DNA from: an uncultured Prevotella sp.
Lineage (GTDB): Bacteria > Bacteroidota > Bacteroidia > Bacteroidales > Bacteroidaceae
DNA: 7,817 nt
Reading direction: 5' to 3'
NCBI GenBank assembly: GCA_947072805.1
Contig: CAMTJK010000158.1
Coordinates: 1-7,817, forward strand
Shown here: positions 1 to 6,194 of the stretch, one piece after another
How the letters are laid out: the number at the start of each line of letters is the position of its first letter
Numbering within the stretch: the stretch's first letter is position 1
Program-made: the position numbers and the translations under genes
The notes under the pieces: model-generated
Database searches by the model: none
Seen by the model: the letters and a program-made list of their open reading frames with translations, nothing else
What the model was told of the DNA's origin: nothing

Positions 1-132
1 TAACACACGTTAAAGTAAACATTTTTCATAAAAGTAAATAAATGTTATACGCATTGCATCGCACTGTTATTAGCGAGATTTCGACACTGATTTTCCGGAT
101 ATAATTCTATTACTATCCGACAAAGACACAGG

Positions 133-182
133 AATAAGAGTATCTGTCTGCAATGCCTTCAAAACCTACAGATACTTTTATT
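133..182. repeat. Inverted repeat with 15-bp arms, possible terminator
   Basis: Arms 133-147 and 168-182 pair over 15 bp with one G-T wobble, around a 20-base loop. The core is AGTATCTGT against ACAGATACT. It lies about 57 bp beyond the stop of the leftward gene pair. The U-tract in the leftward direction is poor, so termination is possible but not secure. It could also be a processing or 3'-protecting stem. Confidence 0.4.
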
Positions 183-187
183 ACGTC

Positions 188-205
188 AAAACAGGCGCTG
201 TTTTT
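188..205 (-). terminator. Candidate terminator of the leftward operon
   Basis: A perfect 7-bp stem (AAAACAG, 188-194, with CTGTTTT, 198-204) closes a 3-base loop, with A-runs and T-runs on both flanks. It starts about 34 bp past the TAG stop of the GH106-like gene. The stem is short and A/T-rich, so it is a weak intrinsic terminator candidate. It is nearly symmetric and could work in either direction. Confidence 0.4.
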
Positions 206-238
206 ATGATATGACAAAAGATTCTTATTCTTTTCCTG

Positions 239-1696
239 CTATTTGTCGCTGACTTGTTCTCCCGTTTCCGGATTCCACAGCACCTTTCGTCCACCCTTGA
301 AAGTCACTTCGAAAAGCGAATCGCCGTTGAATCTCACTATAGTACCGTCGTTGAGCTGTCTCACGTCTGTTGCTCCGTTGTATGGATGTCCCAGCTGCAA
401 CATGAAGTTACACCGGCGCAGATATGTCACCAGACGCTTCATGTCGCCGGCATTCTTGCTTCTTCGGTCGAAGAAGGTGCCGAACCACGGGCGTACTGCC
501 GGTTTTTGGGGATCTCCCGGCTGGGAAATAACAACGTGCAATATGGTTGCATTGATTCCGGCGTGGAAATAACGGTCTGCTATCGGCTTTAGCTTCTCAA
601 AGCTCCAGTCGTCTTTTGCCAATTCAGGCCAACCGTCGGTGAAACTTTCAGCCCATACGCGGTTCTTTCCGCTACGGCGTGCTGCCCACAAGGCGGCATT
701 CACTTCCTTCTTTCGGAACTTCTTGTCGTCTACCCAAAACTCAGCACCCACTTCGTCGGCCGCACTGCCATAGGTGATACCGTTGGCAGGGAACGGGCTG
801 TGTGCATAAGGTTCGCACCATGTACGCAAGCCATACTCGTGAGCCTTCTCTGTCATCCCGCCCATATACTCAGAAGCCACCAAGTCGGATATAAGCCGTT
901 CCAGGTCTTTCGCCATATCCTTTCCTCCGTTGGCAATGACGGAGTAGTCGAGATCGTAGCCGAAACGCTGTTTGAATTTTTCGTATATAGAGTCGGTATA
1001 GTTCTGCTTGCCACGCTCCCAGCTATCTATAACCACCGTAGTCAGCGTAGGTCTGTCCTTTGGAGGAATGCGGCGCAGTATCTCGCCGACGAACGCCTCG
1101 AAGTGTTTTCTCACGTGTGTCTTCGAGAGTTTATCCACCTCCAATCCTGTGGCCTCAGGCGAACAGGGACTGCACACCACGTCAGAGCCCTCCTTTGTCT
1201 TGCAAATCTCTATGCCGTTTGGTGTCCAGTTGCGCATAGCCTCTTCGGGTTTCACCCACGGACCTCCCGACTGGCTCCAGCCCGGACAGTTGAATATTCC
1301 CATCTCTATATCCAGTTCGCCTGCCACCTTAAATGCAGTACGAAGGTTTTTCCACCACAGGCGGCTTTGAAACTTGTTCTTGCCGAACTGCTGTTTTTCC
1401 GAATCACTCTTCTGCTGTGTGCGGTTTCTGATGTCAGTGGCGAGGAATGCAAGTGTAATTCCGTTGTCCTTCATCCATCGCAAATCTTCCTTTACGCCTT
1501 TGGGGTCTACCTGTTCGTTCACCCAATAGTAGTAGCAGCCCACCCTTATGCTGTCGGGAGGTGTAAGGAAAGCCTCGTAGAGGTTCTTTTCTGCATCACA
1601 GGCAGTTTCTTTCTGAATGTCATTCACTGTTTCTGCCGCATAACCGGACATTGTCAGCATTGTGGCAGCAATAGCAAAAATAGATTTTTTTCTCAT
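239..1696 (-). CDS. Secreted GH106-like (alpha-L-rhamnosidase-related) glycoside hydrolase, shortened
   Basis: The 485-aa protein has a Sec signal peptide (basic MRKK, hydrophobic core, likely cleavage after A20). Residues about 50-435 resemble the catalytic TIM-barrel of GH106 enzymes: an aromatic start (CYYYWVN, 54-60) followed by DLRWMKDNGI (71-80), IFNCPGWSQSGGPW (134-147), DSWERGKQNYT (224-234), CEPYAHSP (294-301), GAEFWVD (317-323), VWAESFTDGW (347-356) and GINATILHV (380-388). Acidic candidates for catalysis or calcium binding are D224, E227, E296 and E350; I cannot assign roles. The C-terminus keeps a fragment like the usual end of the core (VLWNPETGE, 472-480) and then stops. Known GH106 enzymes are typically around 1000 aa or more, so accessory beta-sandwich domains and a mid-protein segment appear missing. 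The gene follows the nuclease gene by 43 bp with no clear promoter between them, so it is probably cotranscribed. The start is set by the signal peptide; there is no good Shine-Dalgarno. Rhamnosidase activity is inferred, not shown. Confidence 0.75.
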   Translation of the reverse strand: MRKKSIFAIAATMLTMSGYAAETVNDIQKETACDAEKNLYEAFLTPPDSIRVGCYYYWVNEQVDPKGVKEDLRWMKDNGITLAFLATDIRNRTQQKSDSEKQQFGKNKFQSRLWWKNLRTAFKVAGELDIEMGIFNCPGWSQSGGPWVKPEEAMRNWTPNGIEICKTKEGSDVVCSPCSPEATGLEVDKLSKTHVRKHFEAFVGEILRRIPPKDRPTLTTVVIDSWERGKQNYTDSIYEKFKQRFGYDLDYSVIANGGKDMAKDLERLISDLVASEYMGGMTEKAHEYGLRTWCEPYAHSPFPANGITYGSAADEVGAEFWVDDKKFRKKEVNAALWAARRSGKNRVWAESFTDGWPELAKDDWSFEKLKPIADRYFHAGINATILHVVISQPGDPQKPAVRPWFGTFFDRRSKNAGDMKRLVTYLRRCNFMLQLGHPYNGATDVRQLNDGTIVRFNGDSLFEVTFKGGRKVLWNPETGEQVSDK

Positions 1697-1739
1697 TGCA
1701 AGTAGTTATGTATTATTGATAGTAATGTCTTCTGTCGGT

Positions 1740-2603
1740 TCACCATTGCTTCAGGTCGGCAGATGCTTCCACGCGGTTTTCCGTCTCGTCGGGCAATGCC
1801 GGGAAGAAGTCGTAGCCTGTTATGCGCTCCACCTCGTCCACGGTGTTTACATACGCGTCTTTTGGACGATTGCCTTCCATGTTCTTATAAATGAATCCTA
1901 TGGCTTTGGGCTCATCCTTCATGCAGAGCACCACCTTGAAGAAGGCTTCCGGTACCACCACTTTGTTGTGTCCTATGGTTTTGTGCCTGCCCTTATATAG
2001 TATCGGACCGCTTACTATATATATGTCTCCGTATCTTTTAGCCCATTTGCGGCACTGTTGTTCCATTTCGTTCCAGTCTCCGGCATTCAAGGAGTGCATC
2101 TGCGGACAGGCATTTGTGAACAGGAACGACTGCAACTGTGCCTTTTCGCTCCACTTATTGTCAGCCGAGGGGCACATGTGCCCTCTGTCGTAGCCCGAGC
2201 AATAGTAGTCGGCATCGGTGGCACGCGGCTCCGGCACATCTTCGTCTTCGGCAAACTTTATCCCTTTCCGCCCGTAAGAGCCTTCGGTATGCCCTGCCGT
2301 GAGATGCCAAGCCACCCAGTTGGGAAGCCTCGTCTCGCTGTTGTACGATGCCGTATAGCCCTCCCTGTGCAGTATCTGCTCGCCGCTCTGCGGTCGCAAC
2401 GCCGGCAGTTCTATGCCTACTGCCGTGGCATCGGGCTCTTTACGCTGTACGTCGTGCGCCGCATTCTCCCCATCGGCGGCGTCGTTAAGTCTTGTTTCCG
2501 AGGTAATATTGCCTCCCATCAGCGGCGGTTTGTCGGTCTTAAGTTCGCATGCCGACATTATTCCTATACTCAAAAGGGCACTATATAATAATGTATGCCT
2601 CAT
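1740..2603 (-). CDS. Lipoprotein DNA/RNA non-specific endonuclease (NUC1, DRGH motif)
   Basis: The 287-aa protein belongs to the beta-beta-alpha-metal nuclease family (NUC1, Serratia nuclease type), which cleaves DNA and RNA without sequence preference using one divalent metal. The DRGH motif is at 139-142, with H142 the expected general base. The metal-binding helix follows as N173, W177 and E181, with the same N-to-E spacing as the Serratia enzyme (N119/E127). LFTNACPQ (161-168) and IYIVSGPI (194-201) are further family landmarks. The N-terminus is a lipoprotein signal: a short hydrophobic stretch ending IGIMSAC, with C19 as the lipidation site. This predicts an envelope-anchored enzyme, periplasmic or surface-exposed. 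Residues about 20-75 look like a low-complexity linker. It is the first gene of a leftward pair with the GH106-like gene. The likely role is scavenging or clearing extracellular nucleic acid; defence or biofilm roles are possible. All key catalytic residues are present. Confidence 0.92.
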   Translation of the reverse strand: MRHTLLYSALLSIGIMSACELKTDKPPLMGGNITSETRLNDAADGENAAHDVQRKEPDATAVGIELPALRPQSGEQILHREGYTASYNSETRLPNWVAWHLTAGHTEGSYGRKGIKFAEDEDVPEPRATDADYYCSGYDRGHMCPSADNKWSEKAQLQSFLFTNACPQMHSLNAGDWNEMEQQCRKWAKRYGDIYIVSGPILYKGRHKTIGHNKVVVPEAFFKVVLCMKDEPKAIGFIYKNMEGNRPKDAYVNTVDEVERITGYDFFPALPDETENRVEASADLKQW

Positions 2604-2637
2604 AATATCTTGTCATTGCTTTAGCGTCATTTGACTG

Positions 2638-2645
2638 TAAAATTA
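2638..2645 (-). promoter_or_regulatory. Possible -7 box for the nuclease operon
   Basis: On the minus strand this reads TAATTTTA, one mismatch from the Bacteroidetes -7 consensus TAnnTTTG. It lies 34 bases before the nuclease ATG, the same distance as the stronger box before the GH3 gene. No clear TTTG/TTG -33 element sits at the right distance, so this is tentative. Confidence 0.3.
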
Positions 2646-2968
2646 CAAAAAGCATTGTTTAACATGAAATAAAATTATCAAAAGAGCGCATTTTTTTGCA
2701 TTCGGAGGGTTACTTTATGCTTTTTTCATACGTAAACAAGCAAAAGACGGACATTTGGAAGCGGAACTTCGGGAGAGCGCTCACCGAACAGCCGCTTTGG
2801 GAAGAACGCCGCCGGCAGCATTTTAATCTGATGATAACAAAGCTTTCTGTCATTAACAGGAAAATGAGAATCAGATAGAAGAATTTTTTCTTCAGGAAAG
2901 CTCTTTCGCACGTCATCAGGCTGCACGGTCGGCGTTCGTTTTTTATGGCATAAACATGACCAATATGG

Positions 2969-2997
2969 GGTAAAAGTCTCGTTTTTACCGCTTTTAC
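2969..2997. promoter_or_regulatory. Palindrome upstream of the GH3 promoter, candidate operator
   Basis: GTAAAAG (2970-2976) is an exact inverted repeat of CTTTTAC (2991-2997) with a 14-base spacer. The left arm can alternatively pair as GGTAAAA (2969-2975) with TTTTACC (2983-2989). The element ends about 15 bp before the -33 TTG of the GH3 promoter, a usual place for an activator or repressor site. No regulator gene is present in the window to match it. Confidence 0.35.
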
Positions 2998-3012
2998 AAT
3001 AAATAATCCCCC

Positions 3013-3040
3013 TTGTGCCGCCTTTTTTTCCGTAATTTTG
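3013..3040 (+). promoter_or_regulatory. Bacteroidetes-type promoter of the GH3 gene
   Basis: TTG at 3013-3015 and a perfect TAnnTTTG match, TAATTTTG, at 3033-3040 are separated by 17 bp. This fits the primary sigma factor consensus of the phylum. Transcription should start around 3046-3048, giving an A/T-rich 5' leader of about 27-29 bases with no Shine-Dalgarno, which is typical of the group. Confidence 0.65.
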
Positions 3041-3074
3041 GAGCATCATTTTATAAAAAATAAAATACAGCCTA

Positions 3075-6000
3075 ATGAAGAAACACATTTTTACGGCACT
3101 TTTTGCCGGTTACGCAATGTTCACTTCTGTTCCGGCAAGCGGTCAGGACTTGGTGAAATATCCGTGGCTGGACACATCGAAATCATTCCGCGAACGTGCC
3201 GAACTGCTCTGCAAGGAACTTACATTGCAGGAAAAGGTCGATCAGCTCGGCAATCTCGTATCTAACCCCGTAAAACGCGATGGAGTAACCATCCTGCCCT
3301 CCTATCAGTATTGGAACGAAGCCATCCACGGGGTGGCACGTTCAGGACCCGCCACAAGCTTTCCTGAATCGAAAGGCATGTCGGCGACATGGGACAGGCA
3401 GCTCATCTACGACTGTGCCAACGTAACGTCTGACGAGGCACGCCTCTATTATCTCAACGAAGGCAAGGGACTGAACTACTGGAGCCCTACCATCAACATG
3501 GCACGCGACCCGCGATGGGGACGCGAAGAGGAGAACTACGGTGAAGATCCATATCTCGCCGGAGAACTTGCCGTGCAGTTCATACGCGGATTCCAAGGTG
3601 AGCAGACTCCTGAAAACCCGTACCTGAAACTTGTGGCATGCGCAAAGCATTTTGCCGCTAACAACTACGAACAGGGACGACACAGCACTACATCGTTCGT
3701 TACAGAACGAAACATGCGCGAATATTACCTGCCGGCATTCGAGACAAGTGTGCGCAAGGCGGGCGTAAAGAGCATCATGGCTGCCTACAACGGCTTCTCC
3801 ATTGACATTGACAACGACATCGACGCCAACGGACAGGGTCCGAAAAACGGAAACTTCGGCGGACATGGCGGACTGCCATGCTCTGCCAACCGCATGCTGC
3901 TCACAGACATACTGCGTACTGAATGGGGGTTCGACGGATATGTGACGTCCGACTGTGCCGCCGTGTCCGACATACACAGGGCTACAAAGCACCTCTTCTT
4001 CGGTAACTACGATGCCAACAACAGCGACGAGGTGGACATGATGGAAGCACGCTCTACATCGATAGCCATCAAGGCAGGACTGAACACCAACTGCGAATTC
4101 AAGAACCAGACTTCGGTAATACAGCGCGCAGGAGTGAACGCCACAAAAGCCGAATTCAAGGCCAACGACAAGATGGGATTCGTGGGACTGACGGAAGAAG
4201 ACATAGACAACGCGCTCATACCGATGCTCGAAACACGTTTCGCCCTTGGCGAATTTGAAAAGGAGCAATGCCCGTGGAACAACGTAGGAAATACCCTCGA
4301 AAGCGAAGCTAACAGGGCTATGGCTCTCAAAGCGGCTCAAGAATCGATAACCCTGCTCAAAAACACCGGCTCGCTGCTGCCCATCGACGGAACAAAAAGC
4401 GTGGCTCTAATAGGTCCATACGCCAACAGCATAATGCTTGGCGACTATTCGGGCACGCCGACATACACCACCACACCCTTCCAGGCGTTTGCAGAGAAGA
4501 TGGATTTCCATCTTAACGACGGCACGCTACAATTTGAGGAATACGACGCACTCGGTTATGCAAAACGCGGAGAAACAAAATTCCGCGGCGGCGAATACAT
4601 AGAAAACACAGCTCCGGGCGACTGGATTGTCTTCGACAACGTGGACTTCGGCGACGGTTGCTCCAAATTCTCGGTATACTGCGCCACAAAAACCGGCTCG
4701 GGCGAAGGTACAGCAAACTTCTATCTCGACATTGACGGGGAACCGGCAGACAATCTGACACCGGCACTGACCGTATCTAACTCCGACATAGCCACCGGCG
4801 GATGGACAACCTACAAGCGCATAGACATGAACTGCGATGCCAACGTGTTCAAAGGCAAGCACAAACTCACCATAAAACTGAAAGGAAGCCAGAGTTACGT
4901 GGGCAACTGGGACTGGTTCCGCTTCTACACCGAAGGAAAGGAACCGCTCGAGGAGAACGGTCCGCTCTATATGTACTCTCCTACCGGCAGCGTAAACGAC
5001 AGATTTACTGCTGAACAGATAAGCAGGGCTGCCGAAGTGGCGGCAAAAGCCGACGTTGCCATCTTCCTCGGAGGCACTAACTACGAGAAGCCCGACGACC
5101 ACGCCACGGGAACAGAAGGGCACGACCGTTTCGTAATTACACTTCCCGGCAACCAGGAAGACGTGCTGAAAGCCATCGTGGCAGCCAATCCCAACACGGT
5201 TCTCGTGCTCGAAAGCGGGTCATCGCTCGACATTGCATGGGCTAAAGAGAATGTTCCTGCCATCATGGAGGCATGGTATGGCGGACAGGCGCAGGGACAG
5301 GCAATATGCGATGCCGTATATGGAGTGATAAACCCGTCGGGAAAACTTACATCCACATGGTATAACAGCGTGGAAGAGCTGCCAAGCGCCACCGAATCGC
5401 GCTTCGGACGCAACGGTCTGATGGAATATAACATCGACGAATGGGGATATACCTATATGTATTACGGCAAGTCGAAACACCAGAAGCAGGCTTCAAAACC
5501 GATGTTCCCATTCGGATACGGACTGTCGTACACCACTTTCGAATACAGTGACATGAAGACAGACCGCAACACCATTGGAACCGGAAACACCATAAACGTG
5601 ACAGCAACAATAAAGAACACGGGAAGCCGCGACGGTGCCGAAGTGGTGCAACTGTATGCCAACTTCAACGGCAAGGGAAACAACGCGGCTCTCAACAAGA
5701 AGCTGGTGGGCTTTGAGCGCGTGGAACTGAAAGCCGGCGAAAGCAAGACCGTAACCATACCCGTGGAGTACGTACAGCTGTCTTACTTCGACGAGCAGAC
5801 ACACAACTACCGTGTGGACGGCGGAAACGTGACGCTCGAACTGGCTGCCTCGTCGGCTGACGTACGACTTACTGCCGATGTGACCGCATCGGAAGGTGTT
5901 GCAAAGGAAACGTATATATCAGAGAATGCCAACCGCATAGAGACGGTAGAGAACAGCAACAAACTGCGCTCCACCGACCATGTGTACTCGGTGATGGGAG

Positions 6001-6086
6001 CTTACGTGTGCCAGGCATCGGCTTACGACCGTCTGCCGGCAGGCATATACGTGCTCAACGGTCACAAATACATCAAAAAGCCATAA
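3075..6086 (+). CDS. Secreted GH3 beta-glycosidase (beta-xylosidase/beta-glucosidase type) with CBM6-like insert and sorting tail
   Basis: This 1003-aa exo-glycosidase probably removes terminal beta-linked sugars from oligosaccharides outside the cytoplasm. Order of parts: signal peptide, likely cut before Q24; GH3 N-terminal barrel about 35-390, with NEAIHGVA (81-88), MARDPRWGR (142-150), GEDPYL (156-161) and KHF (191-193); nucleophile D293 in TSDCAAVSD; GH3 C-terminal domain starting about 422 (ITLLKNTGSLLPI). That domain is interrupted by a CBM6-like module about 490-622 (GDWIVF, TGGW, NWDWFRF) and resumes about 645-820. E681 in TEGHDR is the candidate acid/base. An FnIII-like domain follows (about 838-930). 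Residues about 955-1003 (VYSVMGAYV, LPAGIYVLNG) resemble a type IX secretion sorting tail. Motifs favour the beta-xylosidase-like branch, but the substrate cannot be fixed; beta-glucosidase or arabinofuranosidase remain possible. Odd: an Asp/Asn/Gly-rich loop at 242-266. The gene appears monocistronic, with its own promoter and terminator. Confidence 0.92.
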   Translation: MKKHIFTALFAGYAMFTSVPASGQDLVKYPWLDTSKSFRERAELLCKELTLQEKVDQLGNLVSNPVKRDGVTILPSYQYWNEAIHGVARSGPATSFPESKGMSATWDRQLIYDCANVTSDEARLYYLNEGKGLNYWSPTINMARDPRWGREEENYGEDPYLAGELAVQFIRGFQGEQTPENPYLKLVACAKHFAANNYEQGRHSTTSFVTERNMREYYLPAFETSVRKAGVKSIMAAYNGFSIDIDNDIDANGQGPKNGNFGGHGGLPCSANRMLLTDILRTEWGFDGYVTSDCAAVSDIHRATKHLFFGNYDANNSDEVDMMEARSTSIAIKAGLNTNCEFKNQTSVIQRAGVNATKAEFKANDKMGFVGLTEEDIDNALIPMLETRFALGEFEKEQCPWNNVGNTLESEANRAMALKAAQESITLLKNTGSLLPIDGTKSVALIGPYANSIMLGDYSGTPTYTTTPFQAFAEKMDFHLNDGTLQFEEYDALGYAKRGETKFRGGEYIENTAPGDWIVFDNVDFGDGCSKFSVYCATKTGSGEGTANFYLDIDGEPADNLTPALTVSNSDIATGGWTTYKRIDMNCDANVFKGKHKLTIKLKGSQSYVGNWDWFRFYTEGKEPLEENGPLYMYSPTGSVNDRFTAEQISRAAEVAAKADVAIFLGGTNYEKPDDHATGTEGHDRFVITLPGNQEDVLKAIVAANPNTVLVLESGSSLDIAWAKENVPAIMEAWYGGQAQGQAICDAVYGVINPSGKLTSTWYNSVEELPSATESRFGRNGLMEYNIDEWGYTYMYYGKSKHQKQASKPMFPFGYGLSYTTFEYSDMKTDRNTIGTGNTINVTATIKNTGSRDGAEVVQLYANFNGKGNNAALNKKLVGFERVELKAGESKTVTIPVEYVQLSYFDEQTHNYRVDGGNVTLELAASSADVRLTADVTASEGVAKETYISENANRIETVENSNKLRSTDHVYSVMGAYVCQASAYDRLPAGIYVLNGHKYIKKP
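4542..4940 (+). other. CBM6-like module inserted in the GH3 C-terminal domain
   Basis: Residues about 490-622 of the GH3 protein have the CBM6 beta-sandwich pattern: GGEYIENTAPGDWIVF, then DFGDG, a repeated beta-strand region with FYLDIDGEP, TGGWTTY (574-580), KGKHKLTIKL (593-602) and NWDWFRF (611-617). W577 and the NWDWF segment are candidate ligand-binding aromatics. The module separates the first strands of GH3_C (about 422-480) from the remainder, the region where some GH3 enzymes carry a PA14 domain. It would place a carbohydrate-binding surface near the active site. Confidence 0.7.
5937..6083 (+). other. Type IX secretion (Por) sorting-domain-like C-terminus
   Basis: The last 49 residues of the GH3 protein follow the usual order of short Bacteroidetes sorting tails: VYSVMGAYV (a variant of the 'iYdlqGrrV' strand), then LPAGIYVLNG and a basic end, HKYIKKP. 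A Ser/Asn-rich linker precedes it. If functional, the enzyme would cross the outer membrane by type IX secretion and be released or anchored at the surface. No type IX component is encoded in the window. Confidence 0.6.
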
Positions 6087-6115
6087 CGACAAACATTGTC
6101 TGAAACAGAATTATG

Positions 6116-6157
6116 AAAAATCCCGAATCGCCTTGACTGACGATTCGGGATTTTTTT
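6116..6157. terminator. Strong bidirectional intrinsic terminator
   Basis: AAAAATCCCGAATCG (6116-6130) pairs perfectly over 15 bp with CGATTCGGGATTTTT (6141-6155) around a 10-base loop, followed by a T-run to 6157. It begins 30 bp after the GH3 stop and lies 38 bp beyond the fetB stop on the other strand. The A-run on the left becomes a T-run in the leftward direction, so it can end both convergent transcripts. Confidence 0.9.
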
Positions 6158-6194
6158 ATCCCAAATAGTTATGATGACAGATGTGGGAATAAAT

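Larger units (their letters stand above)
1..238. other. Gene-free left flank
   Basis: No credible coding sequence is visible. The reverse strand past the stop at 239 carries stops in all frames, so the protein encoded at 239-1696 does not continue through a simple frameshift. The stretch is A/T-rich and holds two inverted repeats, listed separately, that may end the leftward transcript. A shorter inverted repeat (18-24 with 40-46) and a small stem (96-101 with 114-119) are also present but unremarkable. Confidence 0.6.
2604..3074. other. Divergent intergenic region, no convincing gene
   Basis: About 470 bp separates the nuclease (leftward) from the GH3 gene (rightward). Short open frames exist here (for example 2696-2878 on the plus strand, 2710-2916 on the minus strand), but none has a recognisable domain, a convincing start or a matching neighbour. 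The region contains the GH3 promoter, a palindrome at 2969-2997, a weak promoter-like box for the nuclease, and an irregular inverted repeat (ATCTGAT 2826-2832 with ATCAGAT 2870-2876). The perfect small stem GAAGAA-TTTT-TTCTTC lies at 2878-2893. Confidence 0.6.

Noticed and set aside
1..60. Possible promoter for a leftward gene outside the window
   Set aside because: The minus strand has TACTTTTA, one mismatch from TAnnTTTG, but the DNA is A/T-rich and no -33 element or downstream gene can be seen.
800..1705. 301-aa plus-strand open frame antisense to the GH106-like gene
   Set aside because: It is Cys/His/Leu-rich with no recognisable domain and lies fully opposite a gene with clear family motifs and a signal peptide.
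2058..2588. 176-aa plus-strand open frame opposite the nuclease gene
   Set aside because: It overlaps the intact DRGH nuclease on the other strand and has no recognisable features.
2696..2878. 60-aa plus-strand open frame in the divergent spacer
   Set aside because: It is short, has no recognisable domain and no promoter box of the expected type close upstream. It cannot be separated from chance.
2726..3088. 120-aa minus-strand open frame across the GH3 promoter and start
   Set aside because: It would overlap the perfect -7 box and the signal peptide of the GH3 gene, and it has no domain signal.
3342..4340. 332-aa minus-strand open frame inside the GH3 gene
   Set aside because: It is antisense to conserved GH3 catalytic motifs, has no recognisable motif and shows typical mirror-frame composition.
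4527..5123. 198-aa minus-strand open frame inside the GH3 gene
   Set aside because: It is opposite the CBM6-like module and GH3_C coding region and has no domain or start signal of its own.
239..6086. Polysaccharide utilisation locus
   Set aside because: Two glycosidases lie close together, but there is no SusC/SusD pair, sensor-regulator or sugar transporter, and the genes are on opposite strands with separate promoters.
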